DNA of 64,000 nt. Source: Thozetella sp. PMI_491. Taxonomy: Eukaryota > Ascomycota > Sordariomycetes > Chaetosphaeriales > Chaetosphaeriaceae. Of this stretch, positions 54,133 to 64,000 are shown in pieces (positions within the stretch are counted from its first letter, which is position 1; each line of letters begins with the position of its first letter). A model generated the notes under the pieces. The model was not told the origin of the DNA. It saw only the letters and a list, made by a program, of their open reading frames with translations, and did no database searches. Where the stretch lies: positions 1,490,796-1,554,795 of the forward strand of contig MU270018.1 in the NCBI GenBank assembly GCA_021432635.1. The letters run 5' to 3'. The translations under genes and the position numbers were made by a program.

Positions 54133-56464
54133 ATGGCGCCGGCCCAGTCCAAGCTCGTCCGCAGCATCATCTCGGACCTCACGCAGACGTACCTCCAGCA
54201 CCGCACGCGCATCTCCCGCGCAGTCTACATCACCCTGTTCGTGGCGCTTGTCGCCCGGATACGCCATGCCATTGCCGAGCAGAAGGCCGCTTCAGCGCGT
54301 GAGGCTGCCAAGCGCGCGGAACGGTCCAGCACTACGTCCACCGACGACGACGATGCCGAGGTGGCTGGCACCAAGAAGAAGAAGGTCGAGCTGAACCGCG
54401 AGTTCTTCCGCTCCCTGCTCCGGTTGCTGCGCATCGTGGTGCCGGGTTGGCGCAGCCAGGAGACGCGCCTGCTCATCAGCCACAGCTTTTTCTTGGTCGT
54501 GCGGACCCTCATCAGCGTCAAGGTCGCCGAGATGGACGGCGCCATCGTCAAGAGCCTGGTCAAGGGCAACGGCAAAGAGTTCCTGATGCGCATTGTATGG
54601 TGGATGTTGATTGCCGTGCCGGCGACATTTACGAACTCGATGGTGGGTAGTCTCGGCCTTTCTCTCCCATCCCTTGCGCTGAGGAAGAGCGGCTGGCCTC
54701 TTGCTAACTTGAGGCCTCTGTTGTACAGCTATCATATCACCAGGCCGAGCTGTCGCTGAAGTACCGGACGCGGCTGACGCAGTACATACACGACAAGTAC
54801 CTATCGCAGCTGACCTTCTACGGCATTTCCGCCCTCGATGATAGGATAAAGAATCCCGACCAGCTGATCGCGGTCGACGTTGCCAAGTTTTCTAATAGTT
54901 TAGCCGAGTTGTACAGCAACCTGGCGAAGCCGCTCTTAGACATGGTCAGTTTGGGTGGCGCCCCAGCGATGCTGTAGCCGAGGTAGAAGCTAACGCACCG
55001 CTAGACCATCTACACGTATTCGCTCTCAAAGAGCGTCGGAGGAGAGGGTGTCGTCTTCATGTCGCTCTTAGTCCAGCTCTCGGCGAATGTCATGCGGGCG
55101 CTCACGCCGCCCTTCGGGAAATACGTTGCTGACGAGGCGCGGCTGGAGGGAGAGTTCCGCTTCCAGCACTCGCGGTTGATAGACCATAGCGAGGAGATCG
55201 CCCTCTACGCAGGCCACGAGGCCGAGAAGGACACGCTAGACAAAGGGTACTTCACGCTGATCAAACACGTCAACTACATCCTCCGGCGGCGCTTTTACCA
55301 CGGCTTCATGGAGGACTTCGTCATTAAGTACTTCTGGGGCGCCCTGGGCCTGCTGCTCTGCAGCGTCCCGGTGTTTGTCAAGCTGCCCGGGCAGGTCGTC
55401 ATGAATATGGGAGACCGGACCGAGAGCTTCGTTACCAACCGGAGGATGCTCCTGTCAGCTTCGGATGCATTCGGACGCATCATGTTCTCGTACCGCGAGG
55501 TCATGGAGCTCGCCGGCTACACCTCGCGCGTCTCCACCCTGCTCGAGGTCATGGATGACATCCAAGCCGGCCACTTTGAGAAGAAGCTGGTCTCGAGCTC
55601 CGGCACCGAAAACAACGCCGCCGTGCTGAAGGGCCGGGGCAAGGTGGTCGAGAGCAAGGACATCGAGTTCATCGACGTGTAAGCATCCCCTGCCGTACCC
55701 CCGCCACTGTGCGTTCCTGCAGACTGACGCCCGTTAGCCCCATCATTTCCCCCAACGGCGATGTTCTCGTCAAGGCTCTTTCTTTCTCTCTCAAGCAGGG
55801 CGATCACCTGCTCGTCGTGGGCCCCAATGGCTGCGGCAAGTCATCCCTCTTCCGTATCCTCGGCGGGCTGTGGCCCGTCTACGGCGGCACCGTGCACAAG
55901 CCGCCCTTCACCGACATCTTCTACATCCCACAGCGGCCGTACCTGTCGCGGGGGTCGCTGCGCCAGCAGATCATCTACCCAGATGGCCTGCGCACGATGC
56001 GGGCCAAGGGCGTCTCGGACTCGGAGCTCGAGAAGATCCTGCAGATCCTCGATCTCGGCCACCTGCTCGAGCTCTATCCCGAGGGGTGGGATGCCGAGGC
56101 CGAGTGGCGCGAAGTCCTCTCGGGTGGTCTGCAGCAGCGCGTGGCCATGGCGCGCCTATTCTACCACCGGCCGCGCTACGCCATCCTGGACGAATGCACG
56201 AGCTCCGTCACGCTCGAGACCGAAAAGGTCATGTACGACAACGCTAAGAGCCTGGGCATCACCTTGATGACGGTGAGCCACCGTCGCAGTTTGTGGAAGT
56301 ATCACAGCCGGATCCTCCAGTTCGATGGCCAGGGCAACTACGTATTTACGAAGCTGGATGCCGACAAGCGACTGAAGCTCGAGGATGAGAAGGAGGACCT
56401 CGAGGTCCTGCTAAGACAAGTACCGGAGCTCGAGAGGCGCATCGAGGAGTTGACGGCGGCTTGA
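54133..56464 (+). CDS. peroxisomal ABC subfamily D half-transporter (Pxa/ABCD, fatty acyl-CoA import)
   Basis: Imports long-chain acyl-CoA into peroxisomes as a dimer of half-transporters (yeast Pxa1/Pxa2, human ABCD1). Exons 54133-54642, 54729-54944, 55005-55678 and 55738-56464 give 708 residues. The ABCD membrane domain includes [41 protein letters not shown], and an EAA-like segment with [19 protein letters not shown]. The nucleotide-binding domain follows with Walker [10 protein letters not shown] (495-503), signature LSGGLQQR (594-601), Walker B YAILDE (614-619) and switch His648. A charged helix ends the protein ([13 protein letters not shown]). The signature has LQQ where many ABC proteins have EQQ or EKQ. 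Whether it is the Pxa1 or Pxa2 orthologue is not decidable here. Confidence 0.93.
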
Positions 56465-56806
56465 CGGGCTACATGGTACTACCACTACACGAAGCAATGG
56501 CAGATTGCTGCCGGGCGGGGGAACGGAATGGCTGTAACAACAAGCACCCAAGTTCGGGTTACTATTGCCTTATATCAATTGTTGCTTGGTGAGGGTATAT
56601 GACCCCCTTATCTCAATACGAGCATGTCCTCGTGTAAATATATATATATATATGCTCGAATACCACATCGGCATATTCCTTTGTTCGGTGTGAGCTGCAT
56701 CGTTGGCGAGACAATATAGTCCGGAATTATGATCGAAAACAACAGACAGGGCCATGAAAAAAAGAGGAAAAAAAGACCCTCTTGAGCGTCCTCCCTTGCC
56801 CTGAGC
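56465..56806. other. 3' flank with TA microsatellite
   Basis: The 342-bp gap between two convergent genes contains a run of about nine TA units (56637-56654) and A-rich stretches. No gene is seen. Confidence 0.6.
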
Positions 56807-57445
56807 TTAAAGCTCGAGAGGGGGGCAATAGCCCTGGTAGCGCCGGAGCAGCTTCAAGTATGAGTCGGTCCTGCCCTCCGGGGCCCAGACGCTTCCCCCG
56901 AGCTTCACAGCGCCGTCGTCGCTAGTGGACAGACCCAGCTCCCTCTCCAGGTAGGCGGGCCACTCGCGCGGGAAGAAGCCGTCCAGCTCCAGCTTCTCCA
57001 GGCCCCGCAGGCCCGCGAGCCGGCGCGCGAACTCGGGATCGTTGCCGGCGCCCAGGCGGGGTATGTCTTGGTGGAAGCCCGTCAGCTCGGCGTGCAGGTA
57101 GATCTCGAGCTCGCACAGGCCCGGGAGGCGGTCCCGCACGGCGTCCAGCAGGGCATACCAGGCCGGGGCGTTGGGGCGCGGCACCCAGAAGGGGAGCGAG
57201 TGCTGCTCCAGGCGCGGCGGCACGGTGGCGTAGAAGGCCTCGACGAAGATGGACAGCCGCCGCACGTGGGCGAGGTTGTCCGGGCGCATGGAGCGGATGA
57301 AGGCGAGCCCGTGCTCGGGCTCGGTGATGCGGAAGGTCGAGGCGTTGTAAAAGGCCGGCGCGTACTCGGTCGTGATGGCGCGCGGCGACGTCACGAAGAC
57401 GAAGCCCCGCGTGTCCTTGATGGGATGGATGGGGTGGATGGCCAT
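56807..57445 (-). CDS. small fungal protein, DUF7730-like
   Basis: Single exon, 212 residues. It opens MAIHPIHPIKDTRGFVFVTS; the pattern TTEYAPAFYNASTFRI followed by RPDNLAHVRRLSIFVEAF is typical of the abundant Pezizomycotina proteins whose domain begins with a short F-box-like region and a strand-helix repeat (DUF7730 type). The usual LPxEIRxxIY start motif of that family is absent, so this may be a truncated or N-terminally diverged member, or there may be an upstream exon I cannot see. The function of the family is unknown. No signal peptide or membrane span. Confidence 0.65.
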   Translation of the reverse strand: MAIHPIHPIKDTRGFVFVTSPRAITTEYAPAFYNASTFRITEPEHGLAFIRSMRPDNLAHVRRLSIFVEAFYATVPPRLEQHSLPFWVPRPNAPAWYALLDAVRDRLPGLCELEIYLHAELTGFHQDIPRLGAGNDPEFARRLAGLRGLEKLELDGFFPREWPAYLERELGLSTSDDGAVKLGGSVWAPEGRTDSYLKLLRRYQGYCPPLEL

Positions 57446-58905
57446 GGCGACCGGGCCGCGATCGTCGGCGCGCCGCGCGGGGGGGAGGGGGGGGGAGGGG
57501 ATGCTCCCGAGGATGGTGGTGGCGGTGGTGGTGGTGGCTCAAGGGTTGGCAGGAGACGCGGCGTGCTCGATGGCGTGCGCACTGCCTAGAGCTCGAGACC
57601 GACCACTCGACAGACGCTCTCGCGGGTATGGTTTTCTGGCCGTCCAAGCCGCGCGATGCCTCTCGCTATTTAGGGTGCAGCTCGCAAACGCAAACGTCGG
57701 GCCGGGCTGGCTGGCGATTGTGGCGTTCGTTTGCGGCCACGCATTGTCTCACTTGATCGCTACGTCCGTCCCGCAGCCTGTCATTGCTTTTCTCAGTGCC
57801 CCTCCGCAATGCCGACATGAGCTAGCCTGCATTATCTTTTATCTTGCTCAGCTCTGCGCGTGCCTGCGGGCAAGGCAGCGAGGCCGTGCGCGACTCAGGG
57901 CGTACTGTAGATTTGCTTAGCCGAATACACGTATGCATAGAGCTCTATCCGCGCCTCAGCATGCGCACGAATCACGCAGCGCATGCCGAGTACGCTGTCT
58001 TGTCTATCCTCGGGGCCAAGCGACGACGACGATGATGATCCTCGTTCGCATGTCTAAGTGCGGCGGGGTCCTGCCTGCCCCACGAGAGGGCCGGCGGAGT
58101 CATTTTTGTATAATTGCATCAGAATGACTGGCCTAGTCAGCCGCAGAGCGGCGGTGGTGGGCGAATAATCACGGCGAGCGGCGAGACCTGCCATTTTTGG
58201 TAGCGAGGGTCTGCCCAACCCGTTCTCGGAAGTTAACTGGTCTCATGTTTAGTTGGCTGTTGCTGCGGGGAGGATTTTGGTTAGATTCAAGGGGCCACCA
58301 CACCTTGAGCAGGGGACGCCCCTCCCCCGAGCTGTCAGGGGTAAGCGCCTTGGCAGACCAGCGACCATTCCCCCAAAGTTTCAGGTGAGGCAGGGCTATA
58401 CATCGCTTGCTAGAATTCACAGTCACTTCTCACAGTCACTTCCAGGGGGGCGAGAGGTTGTCCCAACATGAGAAAGTCTCATTCCTTCTATCAGAAGTCA
58501 TCTGTTCGTACAAAACAGAAACTAGCCTGAAGCCTGAAGGCCCCGGACTTCGAGTCGCGTGCGCCTAGGCACTTCCCAAAGTCTCCAGACCAGACCAAAA
58601 AAAACCACTCCATCTAAAGCGATCCATCCCAGACCCATCCAGCTGGTGCGCGCTCGTTCCGGTATATATACACACACAAACCAAACAGGAATCGGGGCTC
58701 GGCAAGCGAGCCGTTCCAAGGCGTGAAGGAAAAATGGTAGAACCAAGTCGTGAGCGACCTCCCCTCGCGAGGGGGTTCATGATCTCGTAGCCCGGGAAGA
58801 GCGTCTGACCCAAACACGGGTCGACGTCCTGGTGGTGAGCGGGTTCCAAGCCATCGCTGGCTCGGGGAAACTCATCTCTCGGCCTGCTCGGGCTCGGGCG
58901 GGCGC
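57446..58905. other. intergenic region
   Basis: 1.46 kb lies between the DUF7730-like start and the 3' end of the secreted-protein gene. A GGT/GGGG-rich stretch directly upstream of the former (57478-57537) includes GGTGGTGGTGG repeats. A CA/TA run occurs near 58664-58677. No additional gene is recognised on either strand. Confidence 0.5.
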
Positions 58906-60237
58906 TTAGAAGAGGCGGGCGCGGGTGTCCTTCTTGCTGCCCTTGCCTCCCTTGCCGCCCTTGGAGGTGCCGTTGTTGGCGGCGGCTGAGGGGATGATGC
59001 TGCCCGAGGGCGCGGCAGTCTTGGTGGCGCTGGGGGTGGCGGTGACGGTAACGACCTCATCGGGAGGGCACGAGTCCTCCTCGCCAGTGCCGGCCGAGCC
59101 GGTGGAGGCTGAGGAGGAGCCGGTCGAGGTGGCGCTAGCCTTGGCGCTGACCGTGTCGTCGCCGCCGACGGCGTTGTTCTTGCCGGTGGCGCTGGCCTGG
59201 ACCGTCACGTACACGGTCGAAGCAGGAGCATTGGAAGTGACAGTAACGGTGGCGGTGACGGTCTCGGCGACGGCGCAGTCAGAGCCGGAGCCGCTGCCGC
59301 TGCCGGAACCGCTGCCGGAGCCGGAGGCCGAACCAGAGCCGGAGCCGGAGGAGGCACCAGTCTCAGCAGCAGCAGTCTGGACCGTGGTCTTGCCGTTGGC
59401 GAGGGTGACGGTCTTGGTGGCGTGAGCGGTGGCAGTAGCGTGGACGGTGGTGGTCTTGTCATCGCCCTTGCCGTTGCCAGAACCCTTGCCGGAGCCGTTG
59501 CCGGAGGCCTTGGTGGTGGCACCAACAGCCTTGGCCGTCTGGGTATGAACGCTGGCAGGGACGGTGACGGTCATGAAGACAGTCGACTCGATGGTGGACT
59601 CGATGACGGTGGTGACAACGCGGCCGCCGCCGTTGCCGTTGCCGTTACCGCTGCCGCCACCGCCCAGAGTCATGGTGATGACCTTGGAGGTGACCATAGT
59701 CTTGACGGAGGTCTGGGTGACGGTGGAAGCGGGGATGGTGGTCTCGGAGACGGCCTCGGCAGTCTTGGAGGCGGACAGGGTGGCAAGGTTGCTGAAGCCC
59801 GTCTTGGAAGCCTGCGAGCGGATGTGGGAGGCGATGGAGGAGGCGGCAGTCACGGGGCACACAGTGGTGCTGATGATCAGGGTGTCGGTGACCACGACAG
59901 TGGAGAGAGCCTCAGCAGGGAGGGAGGAGAAAGCCGCCGTGTCGGTCGCGGCGGGGCAGTTGGTCACGGTAGCCGCGCACGAAGTGATGGTGCGGACCGA
60001 GGTGGCAATGACTGTCAGGGTGGTGAAGCCTGCACCGCCGGTGGCGGCAGCGACGCCGGACGGCTGGGCGGTAGAGAGAGAGCCAATGGCCGGGAGGAAG
60101 GAGCTCTGGGCGGAGCTCACAACGGATGAGGCTTCGGCGGTCAGGTTCTGGCGCCGGAAGTGCATGCCGGCATGGCGGGGGTGGGAGATGGCGGTGGCAG
60201 CGCCGACAAGGCTGAGGAGAACGGTGGCAGCCTTCAT
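58906..60237 (-). CDS. secreted Ser/Thr/Ala-rich cell-wall-type protein
   Basis: Single exon, 443 residues from the ATG at 60237. A signal peptide is evident (MKAATVLLSLVGAATA, cleavage after ATA), followed by a basic FRR site suitable for Kex2-type processing at residues 27-29. The rest is rich in Ser, Thr, Val, Ala and Gly: repeats of TVT/TSV, a GNGNG segment, a (GS)n run at about 325-345 and a few cysteines (SCAATVTNCPA, TTVCPVT, SDCAVAE, DSCPPDE). Such proteins are heavily O-mannosylated and cell-wall or matrix associated. The C terminus (GGKGGKGSKKDTRARLF) is basic and not hydrophobic, so no GPI-anchor signal is present. The last 90 bp recur at 46033-46128. Upstream in-frame ATGs would bury the signal peptide. 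Confidence 0.85.
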   Translation of the reverse strand: MKAATVLLSLVGAATAISHPRHAGMHFRRQNLTAEASSVVSSAQSSFLPAIGSLSTAQPSGVAAATGGAGFTTLTVIATSVRTITSCAATVTNCPAATDTAAFSSLPAEALSTVVVTDTLIISTTVCPVTAASSIASHIRSQASKTGFSNLATLSASKTAEAVSETTIPASTVTQTSVKTMVTSKVITMTLGGGGSGNGNGNGGGRVVTTVIESTIESTVFMTVTVPASVHTQTAKAVGATTKASGNGSGKGSGNGKGDDKTTTVHATATAHATKTVTLANGKTTVQTAAAETGASSGSGSGSASGSGSGSGSGSGSGSDCAVAETVTATVTVTSNAPASTVYVTVQASATGKNNAVGGDDTVSAKASATSTGSSSASTGSAGTGEEDSCPPDEVVTVTATPSATKTAAPSGSIIPSAAANNGTSKGGKGGKGSKKDTRARLF

Positions 60238-63200
60238 CTTGACGGTTGTTTCGGAAGAAGAGGATACGAGAGGTATGGTAGTGGAGAGGTGGTAGGCGGA
60301 TGCGTGGACGGAAGGTGTTTCTTTTCGTAGACTCGAACCCGTTGAGGATCTTACCCGGTGTTTTCGGAACGAAGGTATGAAGAGCGAAATTCGACTCCGC
60401 AAAAGGTTGTGGGTTGGCAGACACAGTTGCTCACTGAAGAGAATGTAGATACAGTTGGAAAGAGAGAAGCGAAGCTGCTACTAGTGCAGAGCAAGACAAG
60501 CAGAAAGAATGATGCTTGACTTGGGGGTGAAAAGACCTGTGGGCAGGAAAGGGAAAGAGGGTGGAAAAGAGGGTGAGGAGAGAAAGGAGAAGGAAGCACA
60601 ACATCGCGGCTAGGCCGCAGCGACTTATATCAAGTTCTCCCCACGACGCATCGCTTCGGCCTCGCCATTGCTCCAGCAGACGGGCCCTAGCAATGTAGAG
60701 CTCCTCTCTCGCTCTCACCCCTCCCCCTGGCCGCTGTGCCTTGGACAGCCTTGTCCCAGCTTGCCATGCAGGACCCTGTCTGCTGGGAGGGGGAGGGGGG
60801 TGTGGGCTTGGGAGTTGGGACGACACCGATCGGTCCTGTGTGGTCTCCTTGATGGGGGGGTTTGGAACAGACGAAGCATAGCCTCCCGCTCTGCCTACAG
60901 GTAGGTCATCCTTAATCAAGTCCAGGAGCGGTTCAGGCTCCACTCCCAGTCGTCTGGTCGCTTGGTGTTGAGTGGTATGACGCTACCGGGGCCAGGGGTC
61001 GCTCCAACCAAGCTTCCCAGAGGTCGAGAGTGGAGACCTTCTTTTGGGAAATCCAGGAGGTTGTCCGCTCGCCGGGGGCCGGTAGGCAGGCCCCACCACC
61101 GGGGTTCCCCTGGGCAGATCAAGGAGGCGCCGCACCTCAGACAGCCTAGTTGGCCAATCAGCGCCACAGATCGGTGCTGACGGGGGCTCGCGGTCTAGGG
61201 GTGGTCGCAGCGTATCGAGCTCAGGGGCCAGCTCAGACGGGGTGGGCCTGGCGTGGACTTTGGAATCGTCGGAAAACCCGGCCCCTCGACGAGAGCGAGA
61301 GAGAGGTGACATATGCCAGCTAGGATAGCGGTCGTTTTGCTCTGCGCGCCACCCGAGGAAGCGAGGAAGCCTCCTCGACAGTGATCGATGGTACGGGGCT
61401 GGTGATGCGCGTTTACGATCTCCGCCGCAGCAGCCTCTCTATGCTGTGGCGTACCGCGCCGTACTGTGCCTGCGAGCCAATCTATAACCACACGCAGGGC
61501 CGCGGACGTTGAAATTGCTCCGTACAAATGATTACTGGTCCGTACCTGTTCCCACCGGACCTCCTCCCTATTTCCCCTGGGATGCCGACGAAGAAAGGTG
61601 TGGGGAGGGGCAGGAGAGGAGGGGAGTCTCTCCAGTGGGTGTCTACCACTTGGCTGGGCCGCTTCTGTTCGCCGCCTCAAATGCTCAGACGGTGTCAAGG
61701 GGGGGACGAGCTGGAGAGGGAATTAAGGTTTGGGATGGCTCGCCGGGACCCCTGATTGGTGATCGTCGCGGTTTGCTGCCACATTGTCCGATCAGAAGCA
61801 TCGCCCCTCTGAGCCGTCATGCAGTTTGGCCAGGCGCATAGTCGAGGTCGATCGTTAGGATCCCCCAAACCTGGAACCAGTGGCGTTGAGAGCGGCAGGG
61901 TCCGTTTGGAAGAGGGGGCAGTGGGCGGCATGGTGCGGATCAATTTACCGCAAAACAGGTGCTCGGAGATTTCCACCATCCATCCTCTCTTCCCACACCC
62001 AAGCAAACCAGGAAATCTCGCGCCCGGCCCCCGCTGGGCATCGGGGCTATACAGGCGGGCCAGCTGTATTGAAGTGGCCTAGTATGCCGCGATAGATGTG
62101 ATGACCGTACAGCATAGATGAGCGCTGTATGGGATCATCTGGGGTGGTCGAGCACGCGTCATCCCTATCCTGCATATATCGCCGGGAGACCCAACTCGGC
62201 AGACACGCCGTGGCGCCGGCCCTACCGTAGCGTCCGTTGGAAGACAACCTCCACCGCGCGGCCGCGCCGTTGCAGTGTGTTGATTGCCCTATATACCGCG
62301 AGCGGGTCTCATCTCGCAGTGGTACGAGCCTTGGTCGCCGCCCCGGGCAACGAATACGGCAGTCCCGCCGCCCAGTTAATATGTTCCGATGGTGCAAGAT
62401 CCCTGGGCGTGCCGCAAGCGTCAAATATCGAGCATCCCGAAGGACGCCATGCTATACCGTGCTTCGTAAACCGGTGTCTAGACGCACGCCCCGCAACAAA
62501 GGTATACTCGTATTAGACTCCCCAATGCACCTGGTCTATCTGCTGCTGATCTACGTCGGCCGCCGCCTTCAGCCACATAGGCATCTGCTGTCTGGGGCAG
62601 GGAGTGTTCATGCGGGAATGGGTGCCTCGGCGGGGAAACGAGCAAGAAGAACGGAAAGGGCAAGCGCGCAACCCACACAGAAGTTCGAAAGAAGAAGAAG
62701 CGAGAAGGAAAAAAAAGGGGAGCTGTTTCACCAGACACCGAAATGCTCCACCCAGCCATGGGCCCCTGGGAGAGGACTTCCTCATTCGCCAAGGGGAGCC
62801 CCGAATGCCACGGTTTCGGCTCGTCAGGGCACCCAGGGAAGCCGACTAGACAGGCCTGACCGGCGGAGATCGGATGGCGCTGCCCTGCTCCATTTCCTCA
62901 GGCGAGCCCTAGGCACGCAACAAGGTAGGCGATCCCGAGGATATGCTTATTTCTGCTTGCGCCCCAGCGCGCATAATGCGGTGGGTATTCACCCACGATC
63001 GTGAGAAGGAGAAGCGGGGTGTGGGTAGGCGACAGGGCTTGCCTCGTCTCTCTTCCACCAAGGGAGCTCGCGCCCAAGCGAACTGACGCCAAAACGAATG
63101 GACTGCTTGGGAAACCAAACCTACCTTTACCGGATTCTTGTGGCAAGCTGAAGGCTGCGAAAGAACGGAGGGGGGGTTGAAACTGTAGCAGGTGAGAGTG

Positions 63201-64000
63201 CGAGCGACAAGAGAAACAGGCCATCACCCATCTCGCCTACCCAACAGAGCAAACAGCCCTAGCTGCCTCCCTGGTCACCGCCGTCGCAGAGTAATTGACA
63301 GCATTGAGGACCACCCCGGTCGTCAATTCACAGAAGGCCTCTAACCGCACGCCGACAATCTAACTGTAGGAACCCCTTCTTACCAGGCTGAGGCAGGAGC
63401 GGCGGCCGGGGCCTTCTAGGCCTTTCCTTCGCCACCCAGCGGCCGGCCTGTCCCAGTATGTCCCTGCATACCTACTATTCAGGTACACGCTCGCACGTGG
63501 GTGGCCCCTCCTGAGATGCCATCACACGACTTAGACCACGCTGTCGACGGCGCGGGCTACGGGAAATCTCATGATCCATTCCACCCTGCTAGCGCAGTCG
63601 GGGGGAGGTGAAGAAACCAGGGTGCCCAGTTGAATTGGGTGTATTATTTGTTTTCTAATCGCAACTTTGTTAGGTTGCCGGTACCATCTCTAAAGTCCTC
63701 CCAGTTGAATAGGGTATCTTTGCAGCCTTTTCCCGACTTTTTTGCTTTTGATCTTCCCAAGACGGTACCGTCCACCTCTTCCATCTAGTGGTGGTGAGGG
63801 GGTAATGTTAAATGCCAACCTGTCATGCCTCGTGCCCGTCATCGCCAAAAATGTCCCTTTTTGATATCACCGACCATCTGCCTGCGGCCAAAACGCCATG
63901 TTGAATGTTTGACCCTGACCTTGCGTGATGTTCCTCCCTCCGGCCATCAGAAAGCCAGAATAGTCATTGCTAAAGTTCAATCCCGCAGCCCAAACCGATT
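60238..64000. other. gene-poor right end
   Basis: 3.8 kb begins with the pyrimidine-rich promoter/leader of the secreted-protein gene (60238-60600, read on the minus strand). Beyond that no gene is recognised. Open frames up to 255 codons (62237-63004) overlap frames on both strands and lack motifs. Near the end an imperfect direct repeat, CCCAGTTGAATTGGGTGTAT and CCCAGTTGAATAGGGTATCT, occurs at about 63627 and 63700. Confidence 0.45.

Noticed and set aside
59422-60295. Long Gly/Val-rich plus-strand frames at 59.4-60.3 kb
   Set aside because: Antisense shadows of the Thr/Ser/Ala-rich secreted-protein gene, whose signal peptide and stop define the coding strand.
62237-63004. 255-codon plus-strand open frame near the right end
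   Set aside because: Very Arg-rich, overlapped by frames on both strands and without recognisable domain; compatible with GC-rich non-coding DNA.

Overview
The window looks like nuclear chromosomal DNA of a filamentous ascomycete, most likely a Sordariomycete close to Neurospora/Chaetomium. The evidence is GC-rich genes with 45-210 bp introns carrying GTAAGT/GTGAGT donors, CTAAC-type branch sites and CAG/TAG acceptors, plus orthologues with typical Pezizomycotina architecture. There are no operons; genes are monocistronic, often in divergent or convergent pairs.

Left block (0.6-13.3 kb): V-ATPase subunit B (minus, 7 exons) diverges from the spliceosomal cyclophilin CWC27. The heat-shock factor HSF1 follows, then a PPIL3-type spliceosomal cyclophilin (minus). 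After these comes an uncharacterised protein with two diverged copies of one domain and two possible first exons. From 14.1 to 19.6 kb I recognise no gene.

Middle block: tRNA-splicing endonuclease subunit SEN54 (minus, 19.6-21.1 kb) is followed by an AT-richer accessory island (21.1-25.9 kb). The island holds inverted KEKE-coding tracts, a 73-bp tandem repeat with a conserved hairpin, dispersed repeats, a decayed spliced gene and an interrupted tRNA-like gene. A dense housekeeping run follows: an arrestin-fold protein, ZPR1, an Snm1/Rpr2-type RNase MRP/P subunit, a CZIB-like zinc protein, a mitochondrial PPR-like protein and the SPX-ankyrin-GDPD phosphodiesterase GDE1.

Right block: a second accessory island (43.1-49.0 kb) contains relics of unidentified protein genes, second copies of repeats from the first island, and a 96-bp near-copy of the 3' end of the secreted-protein gene at 58.9-60.2 kb. 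Then come a WW-domain protein, a probable Pga1-like GPI-mannosyltransferase cofactor diverging from a peroxisomal ABCD half-transporter, a small DUF7730-like protein and a Ser/Thr-rich secreted protein. The last 3.7 kb has no recognisable gene.

Several genes concern RNA processing (CWC27, PPIL3-type cyclophilin, SEN54, Snm1-like, PPR) or lipid/GPI and phosphate metabolism (GDE1, ABCD transporter, Pga1-like). This may only reflect housekeeping density. I found no CRISPR array, no bacterial-type mobile element, and no recognisable reverse transcriptase, integrase or transposase. The most unusual material is the two repeat islands, the captured gene end, the tandem-domain protein and the interrupted tRNA.
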